In this document: piece after piece, positions 1 to 6,053 of the stretch
How the letters are laid out: every line of letters starts with the position of its first letter
Numbering within the stretch: position 1 is the stretch's first letter
NCBI GenBank assembly: GCA_944326705.1
Contig: CALVEY010000020.1
Span: 1 to 44,774, forward strand
Direction of reading: 5' to 3'
DNA length: 44,774 nucleotides
DNA from: an uncultured Mucispirillum sp.
GTDB lineage: Bacteria; Chrysiogenota; Deferribacteres; Deferribacterales; Mucispirillaceae
Made by a program: the position numbers and the translations under genes
Notes under the pieces: generated by a model
Told to the model about the DNA's origin: nothing
Seen by the model: the letters and a program-made list of their open reading frames with translations, nothing else
Database searches by the model: none

Positions 1-157
1 CATAAATAATAATTACTAAGTTTATTATAAATTAGCATTTTTAATCATAGTTTTTAAAAAATGGGGGTGATGTAGTATAAAATAATTATTTATTTTTTAC
101 TTCATTTAGTATATCATATATTATATTACAATAGTATAGGTATAGTATGGTGAGTTA
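1..157 (+). promoter_or_regulatory. Leader upstream of ankyrin gene
   Basis: AT-rich non-coding stretch before the ankyrin gene. No clean sigma-70 promoter stands out. A run AGTTTTTAAAAAATGGGG begins at 49 and recurs almost identically, on the opposite strand, upstream of the chemoreceptor gene at the other end of the window (44708-44724). A GGTGAG ribosome binding site lies a few bases before the ATG at 158. Confidence 0.35.
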
Positions 158-1474
158 ATGAATAAAGTTGCGGTTACTTTTGTAATTGTTGTTATTTCTT
201 TAGCAGTGATTATTCAGTTGGATTTTTCCGCTGAAGATATTATGCCTGATATTAAACCCCAGTCACCTCTATCATCTAATATATATAATAAATATTATCT
301 AGATTATAACCTGCTAAATGATATATCATACCATAAAGATAATTCTCTATCATTAAGAGATAACAGGCTGTTGTCTGTTTTAATAACTCAGGATATGTAT
401 GGAATTAAAAAGTTAATCAATAAAATCAGCTCACCAAATATTATATATCATTACAATACAGAAGATTACAGTGCCGCTATTCCTTTAATATTTCTTGCAA
501 TAGGAACAGAAAATAATGAAATAGTAGATACTGTATTGTCACTGCCAGATATTAACCTTTCAGTTATTGCAAAACTTCCAATGAATGATAGTGACGGTAG
601 AACTGTTTTAACAAATGTAAGTCCATTAGCTTATGCTATATATATAAATAACCTTTATGCTGCAGAAAAGCTTATTAAACTGGGTGTGGATGTAAACCAG
701 AAAATGCCTACAAAAAGAACGGCAGCATTTTTTGTAAGAACAAAAGCAAGTCTTGATTTACTAATAAAGAATGGGGCAGATATTAATGCAAAATCACAGC
801 CGGGAAATACTCCTTTAATTCAGGCAGTTATTAGAAATAATTTAATTGTAGCTTATGAATTAATAGCTAACAAAGTAAACCCTAACCAGCATAATAAAGC
901 TAATGCTACCCCGCTGACTACTGCAATATATAAGAAAAATATAAATATGGTAAAAATGCTTATAGCAAATGGTGCTGATGTTAATTATTTTGTTTCAGAC
1001 AGCCAGGCACCATTAATGATTGCAGTTGGCAATGCCGATTTACAAACCTTTAATCTGCTTATAAATATGGGCGCTGATGTTAACTATGTTAATAAATTAG
1101 GTAAAACATGTATTTATTATATGCAGGCTTTTCAAGAGCAGTGGACTATATGGAGAGCTATGGTAAAAGAATTAAAAGGAAAAATAAATATTAATCATCA
1201 GGATATAAATGGAGATACAGTGCTGCATATAAACCCTGAAAGATACTGGCTTTATAAAGAGTTAAATCCTGATTTAAATATACAAAATAATCATGGAGAT
1301 ACACCACTGCATATACTTATACGCAAATCTAATAATATAGATATTATAAAATCACTAATTGAAGGTGGTGCTAAAATTGATATAAAAAATAATAATAATG
1401 AAACAGTATTAGATATAGCAGTTAAAAAACATGATAAAAATATTATAAACTTACTGCATAATATTAACTCTTAG
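158..1474 (+). CDS. Membrane-anchored ankyrin-repeat protein
   Basis: Residues 3-23 form a hydrophobic segment after a short Asn-Lys start, giving an uncleaved signal anchor or signal peptide, so most of the protein should lie in the periplasm. From about residue 150 to the end there are ankyrin repeats with recognisable cores, such as PLAYAIYINN, TPLIQAVIRNN, MLIANGADVN, LLINMGADVN and TPLHILIRKSN. The first 140 residues are less repetitive. Ankyrin repeats are protein-binding scaffolds and no catalytic domain is visible. A GGTGAG ribosome binding site precedes the ATG. The gene is convergent with tadA and their ends overlap by 11 bases. The partner is unknown. Periplasmic ankyrin proteins in other bacteria (for example AnkB in Pseudomonas, linked to catalase) suggest a protective or scaffolding role, but nothing here proves it. 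Confidence 0.8.
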   Translation: MNKVAVTFVIVVISLAVIIQLDFSAEDIMPDIKPQSPLSSNIYNKYYLDYNLLNDISYHKDNSLSLRDNRLLSVLITQDMYGIKKLINKISSPNIIYHYNTEDYSAAIPLIFLAIGTENNEIVDTVLSLPDINLSVIAKLPMNDSDGRTVLTNVSPLAYAIYINNLYAAEKLIKLGVDVNQKMPTKRTAAFFVRTKASLDLLIKNGADINAKSQPGNTPLIQAVIRNNLIVAYELIANKVNPNQHNKANATPLTTAIYKKNINMVKMLIANGADVNYFVSDSQAPLMIAVGNADLQTFNLLINMGADVNYVNKLGKTCIYYMQAFQEQWTIWRAMVKELKGKININHQDINGDTVLHINPERYWLYKELNPDLNIQNNHGDTPLHILIRKSNNIDIIKSLIEGGAKIDIKNNNNETVLDIAVKKHDKNIINLLHNINS

Positions 1475-1925
1475 ATTTTCTTAGTTTTGAAAAAAATTCT
1501 TTCATCATCTGGCTTATTTCTTCGCTCATTATGCCTGAAAAATATTCTACTTTATGGTTTAATTTATTGATATCAAAAATATTTGCAACTGATGATACGC
1601 CGCCAAATTTTGGCTCATTTACTCCATAGTATACTTTATCTATTCTAGCATGTAAAATTGCCCCAGCACACATTATACATGGCTCTGCAGTAACATATAT
1701 ACTAGCTCCATTTAAACGCCAGTCACCTGTATTTCTACAGGCTTCATATATTGCTTCTATTTCTGCATGGCTTAAAGGGTTTTTATTAGTTTCTTTTTTA
1801 TTATACCCTGCTCCAATTATTTTATCATCTTTAACAATAACTGCACCAACAGGCACTTCCATAATCTCTAATGCTTTTTGTGCTTCTGCGTATGCAAGCT
1901 GCATATATTTTAAGTGGTTATCCAT
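1464..1925 (-). CDS. tadA: tRNA-specific adenosine deaminase TadA
   Basis: Converts adenosine to inosine at the wobble position (A34) of tRNA-Arg(ACG). The deaminase zinc site is complete: HAE at 53-55 supplies His and the proton-shuttling Glu, and PCxxC at 82-86 supplies the two Cys ligands. The 153-residue length is normal for the family. The start overlaps the rsmE stop as TAATG, which implies translational coupling. It is the last gene of the prmA-phosphatase-rsmE-tadA operon and converges on the ankyrin gene with an 11-base overlap. A generic cytidine/guanine deaminase is less likely given the HAEIEAI and EPCIMCAGA sequences, which are typical of TadA. Confidence 0.93.
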   Translation of the reverse strand: MDNHLKYMQLAYAEAQKALEIMEVPVGAVIVKDDKIIGAGYNKKETNKNPLSHAEIEAIYEACRNTGDWRLNGASIYVTAEPCIMCAGAILHARIDKVYYGVNEPKFGGVSSVANIFDINKLNHKVEYFSGIMSEEISQMMKEFFSKLRKSKS

Positions 1926-2614
1926 TACAGAGCAAGCCTAATCATTCCAGCAAAAAGCACTGCTGCAGTTTCTGCTTTTAATATGGTATCAATTGGAGTG
2001 TATGCTTTAAATCCTGCATTTAAAAGATAATTATATTCTTTATCTGTAAAACCGCCTTCTGGACCAATTATCATTGATATATTTCTGGAAGTTATTTCAG
2101 GCATAGATTTTACGCCTTGCCTTTCATGAAATAATATATTCTCATCTGCTGCTGGTTTTATTCTTTCTAGTTTTTGAACAGGATGAATTTCTGCAACAAC
2201 TTCTCTTTCACACTGCATTGCAGCTTCTTTTGCTATCTGCACATATCTTTCATAAGCTGATGATTTTAAAGAATCTAAACTTCTAGTTGAAATAACAGGG
2301 ATAATATCAGTCACACCAAGTTCTGAATATTTTTCTATAATAAAATCCATATATTCCCGTTTTGCAATACACTGGTATACTGTAAATTTATAATCAGGGG
2401 CACACACAGGGCGTTTTTCAAGTATTCTTACCTGCACACCTTTTTTGCCTGCAATATATATTTCCCCTTCAGCTAAATATTCTTTTGTTAATACTTCTAC
2501 AATATCACCCTGCTCTGCCCGCAGAACAGTTTTTAATTTTCTTGACTGGTTTTCATCAAGCTCTATAACTGGCGATATTTCACCATCAAAATAAACTCGT
2601 CTTAATCGTCGCAT
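1925..2614 (-). CDS. rsmE: 16S rRNA (uracil-1498-N3)-methyltransferase RsmE
   Basis: SPOUT-class methyltransferase that methylates N3 of U1498 in 16S rRNA using S-adenosylmethionine. The N-terminal about 70 residues form the PUA-like RNA-binding domain (RRVYFDG near the start). The C-terminal knot is marked by IIGPEGGFTDKE near residue 185 and by ILKAETAAV near 215, both diagnostic of RsmE. The length of 229 is slightly short of the usual 240-250 but no motif is lost. The start overlaps the end of the phosphatase gene by 13 bases and the stop overlaps the tadA start, so the genes are co-transcribed and probably translationally coupled. Confidence 0.93.
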   Translation of the reverse strand: MRRLRRVYFDGEISPVIELDENQSRKLKTVLRAEQGDIVEVLTKEYLAEGEIYIAGKKGVQVRILEKRPVCAPDYKFTVYQCIAKREYMDFIIEKYSELGVTDIIPVISTRSLDSLKSSAYERYVQIAKEAAMQCEREVVAEIHPVQKLERIKPAADENILFHERQGVKSMPEITSRNISMIIGPEGGFTDKEYNYLLNAGFKAYTPIDTILKAETAAVLFAGMIRLAL

Positions 2615-3378
2615 TTAATTATCTCAAAAGTATAGTTTCCATTTTCATCTATAATCATAGCAGTTAATTTACCGCCATAGCAGCAGCCGGTATCTATATT
2701 AACACTTATAACTTCCCCTGCTTTATCCTTATAGATTAATGGAGCAACATTATTTAATTCTCCAGTAGTAGAGTTTTTATTAACTATTGCTTCATGACCA
2801 TGTACAAGAATATAGTCAAAATATTTTGATTTATAAGTTTTAGTCTTTGTATGCCACATATAAGGATAATGTCTTATTTTTTCATCTTCACTGCATTTAT
2901 CATACTGTTTGTCAGGCGGCATATCAAAAAAAGCAGGACCTGCATGTGATAATAGAAATTTATGTTTTTTAGTATGCTCTATATAATATTCTGTAAACCC
3001 ATTAAAAAATTCCATATATGGCAGAAAGTATGGAGTTATTTCCCACTGAGTTTTTTTGGCAGCTTCTTCCATAGTTATTCCCATAAAAGAAGCAACAGTG
3101 CTTAAACCTACCCTTTCATGCCAGCAGAAATCTGGGTATCTGCCTTCATTTTCTACTGAATTAATAAGCATATCTTCATGGTTACCCCGCAGAAATGTCA
3201 TAAGACATTCTCCCTGCCTGTCCATTAAAAACTCTACAACTTCTTTAGAATAAAGCCCTCTGTCTACAATATCACCAAGAAAAACTATGCGGTGAATTAA
3301 GTATTTATCAAGCATTGTATAATAGAGTTTTTTTAATGTTTTTATGCTGCCATGAACATCACCAATAACAGCTAACAT
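2602..3378 (-). CDS. PPP-family metallophosphoesterase (Ser/Thr phosphatase-like)
   Basis: Binuclear-metal phosphoesterase with the three classic blocks: GDVHG (6-10), GDIVDRG (35-41) and RGNHED (64-69). C-terminal His motifs are visible as LSHAGP and VHGHEA. This is the bacterial PPP fold shared by PrpA/PrpE-type protein phosphatases and ApaH-like nucleotide hydrolases. The substrate cannot be told from sequence. The lack of a signal peptide places it in the cytoplasm. It overlaps prmA upstream by 7 bases and rsmE downstream by 13, so it belongs to an operon otherwise made of RNA and protein modification enzymes. Confidence 0.85.
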   Translation of the reverse strand: MLAVIGDVHGSIKTLKKLYYTMLDKYLIHRIVFLGDIVDRGLYSKEVVEFLMDRQGECLMTFLRGNHEDMLINSVENEGRYPDFCWHERVGLSTVASFMGITMEEAAKKTQWEITPYFLPYMEFFNGFTEYYIEHTKKHKFLLSHAGPAFFDMPPDKQYDKCSEDEKIRHYPYMWHTKTKTYKSKYFDYILVHGHEAIVNKNSTTGELNNVAPLIYKDKAGEVISVNIDTGCCYGGKLTAMIIDENGNYTFEIIKCDD

Positions 3379-4151
3379 TTTTTAAACCTCACACCAGTCC
3401 ATTCATTAATAGTTATGCGTTCATCTATTTGATAACCTTTGCATAATTCATCTTTTATATTATCAAATTCACTTTCTAATATACCAGAATATATAACATA
3501 CTCAGTAGTAAGCCTGTTAACATCATCTTTTATTGCAAGTAAAACACTAGATATGATATTCGCACATACTATATCGTAAGTTTTATCTTTTATATCTGCT
3601 ATATCTCCAGTCCATGCATCAATATTTGAGCAGTTATTATTTTTAATATTTTCAAGACAGTTATCAAGTGACATTGGGTCAATATCAAAGGCATCAATAT
3701 GTAATGCACCATCCATAGATGCAGCAATTGCTAATATTCCACTGCCTGTTCCCACATCAAGTATACTTTTACCACTGCATACTTTACTTAAAAGTCTTGC
3801 TGCAATTTTTGTTGTAGGGTGAGCACCTGTTCCAAAAGCAAGTGATGGATTAATATATAAAGTGCGTCTGTTATCTTCAAATGTTTTATCTTTTTCAAAG
3901 ATAAAGTAAATATCATCTGTGAGATAATCTTCCTGAATATACTCTTTCCATTTTTCCTGCCAGCCTGTTTCTTCAGTATCTTTTGATTCAAAAGGAATAC
4001 CAAGCTCGTTTAAAATATCGGAAATATCATCACTTGAATAAATTAAATAAGTTTTCTGGCCTTTAAATTCTTCTTCTCCGATGAAGGCCTCTGCTTCTTC
4101 TAATAAAAGACGAAGAGCATCGGGGAGTATTTGTAATCTGTATTCAATCAT
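3372..4151 (-). CDS. prmA: Ribosomal protein L11 methyltransferase PrmA
   Basis: Class I SAM-dependent methyltransferase that methylates lysines and the N-terminus of ribosomal protein L11. The PrmA hallmark FGTGAHPTT lies at 106-114, followed by SAM-binding motif I LDVGTGSGIL at 131-140 and VCANIIS further on in place of the post-II Asn motif. The protein has 259 residues against about 290 in E. coli. The shortening falls in the N-terminal L11-binding domain, as in other small PrmA proteins. It is the first gene of the minus-strand operon with the phosphatase, rsmE and tadA, and is divergent from the pseudouridine synthase gene. Confidence 0.92.
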   Translation of the reverse strand: MIEYRLQILPDALRLLLEEAEAFIGEEEFKGQKTYLIYSSDDISDILNELGIPFESKDTEETGWQEKWKEYIQEDYLTDDIYFIFEKDKTFEDNRRTLYINPSLAFGTGAHPTTKIAARLLSKVCSGKSILDVGTGSGILAIAASMDGALHIDAFDIDPMSLDNCLENIKNNNCSNIDAWTGDIADIKDKTYDIVCANIISSVLLAIKDDVNRLTTEYVIYSGILESEFDNIKDELCKGYQIDERITINEWTGVRFKKC

Positions 4152-4227
4152 ACTTAATTATATTGCATATAAAAAAAAGTTGCAATATATTATTGAAATA
4201 TAATAGAAATCTTGTTATAGATACATT
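4152..4227. promoter_or_regulatory. Divergent prmA / RluA-like promoter region with inverted repeat
   Basis: A 76-base divergent region contains the inverted repeat TATATTGC (4159-4166) / GCAATATA (4182-4189) with a 15-base A-rich spacer. A TATAAT box at 4199-4204 points toward the plus-strand gene, with no well-spaced -35. The plus-strand gene has no visible Shine-Dalgarno sequence. Confidence 0.4.
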
Positions 4228-4980
4228 ATGAGATTATCAGTATATTGTGCAGAAAAATTTAAAATTTCAAGAAGACAGGTAAAAGAAGCTATAAAAAATG
4301 GCTTAATTTCTATTGATAAAAGCATTATTACAAAAGATATAGAGATAACAGGCACAGAAAATATTAAAGCATATTTTAATGTAAAACAGTTAGATTATAA
4401 TTTATCTGACTATCTTTTATACCAAGATGATAATTATGTATTTTTATATAAACCACCCTTTTTTCATTCTGAAAGACTGCATATTGATGATGATTTAACA
4501 GTTAGTGATATATATAAAAACTTTCCAGAATACAGCCCACTTTCAAGGCTTGATTATGAAGCTGATGGCATTATAGGTATGATACATAAAGATACACAGC
4601 TTAATAATATTTCAAAATCATACTATGCTTTTGTAAATGGCGAATTTCCAGAATATATAGAACTTTCAAAAAAAATAGATGCAGATAATAAGAAAAAAGT
4701 AAAAGTATTAGATGATAATACAGGCTTTTCTGCAGTTATGAAAAGAATAAAATTTAACGGCAAAATAAGCCTTATAGAAGTTACTCTTGAAAAAGCTGCA
4801 AGGCATCAGGTGCGGGCATTTTCTGCTTATTTAAATCATTCTATAATAGGCGATAAATTATATAACGGGCTGCCCTTTGAAAGACTCTGCCTGCACTGCT
4901 TTAAGTATACTATTAATGATAAAACTTTTTACTGCCAAAAGCAGACAGAAATATTTTTGCAGATATACAACCAATTTTAA
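4228..4980 (+). CDS. RluA-family pseudouridine synthase with S4 domain
   Basis: Isomerises uridine to pseudouridine in rRNA or tRNA. The N-terminal 45 residues look like an S4 RNA-binding domain (MRLSVYCAEKFKISRRQVKEAI). The catalytic motif appears as SRLDYEADGI with the essential Asp at about 109. The usual HRLDxxTSG is degenerate: Ser replaces His and Ala-Asp replaces Thr-Ser. A C-terminal RHQVRAFSAYL block matches the conserved RxHQIRxHLA motif of RluA/RsuA enzymes. The length of 250 is short for RluA (about 300). Which uridine it targets cannot be told. It is divergent from prmA and its stop overlaps the convergent HAD gene by 4 bases. Confidence 0.82.
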   Translation: MRLSVYCAEKFKISRRQVKEAIKNGLISIDKSIITKDIEITGTENIKAYFNVKQLDYNLSDYLLYQDDNYVFLYKPPFFHSERLHIDDDLTVSDIYKNFPEYSPLSRLDYEADGIIGMIHKDTQLNNISKSYYAFVNGEFPEYIELSKKIDADNKKKVKVLDDNTGFSAVMKRIKFNGKISLIEVTLEKAARHQVRAFSAYLNHSIIGDKLYNGLPFERLCLHCFKYTINDKTFYCQKQTEIFLQIYNQF

Positions 4981-5603
4981 TATAAATATTTTATAATATC
5001 TTTATGGTCATTAATTATAGGTGCATTATGTAAATGGTTTTTATATGACAAGAAAAATGCTCCGCTTTGTTTTGCAGCATGATAATCTGTCATAGAGTCC
5101 CCTAAAAATAATACCTCTTTAGGCTCTATTTTATAATAATCACATATTTTATATACACCTTCTGGGCTTGGTTTAGGGTTTTCCACATCTCTTGATGTTA
5201 TAAGGCATGAAAAATATTCTCTAATATTAAAGTAAGTTAATAAATCAGATAGTGAGCGGCCTCTGTTAGTATCAACAGCCATTAATATACCCTTTTCTTT
5301 TAATAATTCAAGAGCAGCAGGCAGAGTATCTTCTAATATAATATCTTCAAAACCTGACTTATACTGCTCAGTTCTAATTATATTATATATTCTTTCTTTT
5401 ATTTCCTGATTTCCTTTTGATATAACATCTACTATACCGTCTTCTGTATATGAAAGAACTATGCGTTTAAAATTTTCATCAGACCAGTCAGGTATTTCCA
5501 CCCCGCTTTTTTCTGCAAGCCATGAATAATATGATATTATAGCATTATCGCTGTTTACTATTACTCCGTCGCAGTCATATATTACTGCTTTTATCTGCCC
5601 CAT
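4977..5603 (-). CDS. HAD-superfamily phosphatase (phosphoglycolate phosphatase-like)
   Basis: Haloacid-dehalogenase fold hydrolase. Motif I is DCDG with the nucleophile and acid/base Asp pair at 10 and 12, motif II is around VDTN (T112), motif III is the Lys of NPKPSP (142-147), and motif IV is GDSMTD at 168-173. A helical cap inserted after motif I (about 17-95) makes it subfamily I, as in phosphoglycolate phosphatase or beta-phosphoglucomutase. The substrate is not determinable. Its 208 residues are a normal length. It is transcribed alone and is divergent from the flagellar fliD region. Confidence 0.85.
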   Translation of the reverse strand: MGQIKAVIYDCDGVIVNSDNAIISYYSWLAEKSGVEIPDWSDENFKRIVLSYTEDGIVDVISKGNQEIKERIYNIIRTEQYKSGFEDIILEDTLPAALELLKEKGILMAVDTNRGRSLSDLLTYFNIREYFSCLITSRDVENPKPSPEGVYKICDYYKIEPKEVLFLGDSMTDYHAAKQSGAFFLSYKNHLHNAPIINDHKDIIKYLY

Positions 5604-5899
5604 ACTATTAACCTCAAAAAAATAGAATACTACTATATATAATTCTATAATTTTTTCAATAGTTTTTAGAATTTACCAAAGGCTGTAAGTATAATAATAT
5701 ATACAAGCTGTGCTGAATATTATAATAAAATAAATAGAATACATTATGTATGAAATAACATACTACAGCCTGCAATAAATAATATAAAGTAATACATAAA
5801 ACTCACCACATTACAAGAACCTGTATCAAATTTTGTGTAAATTGCTTAATTTCCGTAATCCACTTTAAAGCAATGTTTTGAGAATTTGAAAAAGATTTT

Positions 5900-5916
5900 T
5901 TGGCACAAATTATGCT
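5900..5916 (+). promoter_or_regulatory. Sigma-54 (RpoN) -24/-12 promoter of fliD operon
   Basis: TTGGCACAAATTATGCT matches the sigma-54 consensus TTGGCACG-N4-TTGCW. GG at 5902-5903 and GC at 5914-5915 have the strictly required 12-base offset. Transcription would start near 5927. RpoN control of middle and late flagellar genes, including caps, is common in polar-flagellate bacteria. Confidence 0.75.
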
Positions 5917-5927
5917 AGTAATTGATT

Positions 5928-5964
5928 GGAAAAATGTTTCCACAAATATATGGAAAAATTTTCC
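5928..5964. repeat. Two tandem GGAAA-n-TTTCC dyads in the fliD leader
   Basis: The first dyad is GGAAAAATGTTTCC at 5928-5941 (five-base arms). The second is GGAAAAATTTTCC at 5952-5964 (perfect six-base arms). Their centres are about 23-24 bases apart, close to two DNA turns, and both lie just downstream of the predicted sigma-54 start. They could be operators for a regulator or small leader hairpins. Confidence 0.5.
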
Positions 5965-6053
5965 TACTAATATAATTATGAAAATAATTAAAGTAATTCA
6001 TACTTTTGACGAATATAATAACAAAGTATGGGTTCCTTTTATATGGAGGATAT

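Larger units (their letters stand above)
5604..6053. promoter_or_regulatory. Long intergenic control region upstream of fliD
   Basis: 450 bases without a gene. From left to right it contains inverted 8-base arms AGGCTGTA (5680-5687) and TACAGCCT (5764-5771) enclosing two small hairpins, a sigma-54 promoter at 5900-5916, two GGAAA/TTTCC dyads at 5928-5964, and the ribosome binding site GGAGG at 6045-6049. The outer arms lie about 155-250 bases upstream of the predicted transcription start, which is where sigma-54 enhancer-binding proteins usually bind. Confidence 0.5.

Noticed and set aside
6006-6053. N-terminal extension of FliD from a TTG at 6006
   Set aside because: The 16 extra residues do not resemble any FliD start, and GGAGG sits directly before the ATG at 6054.
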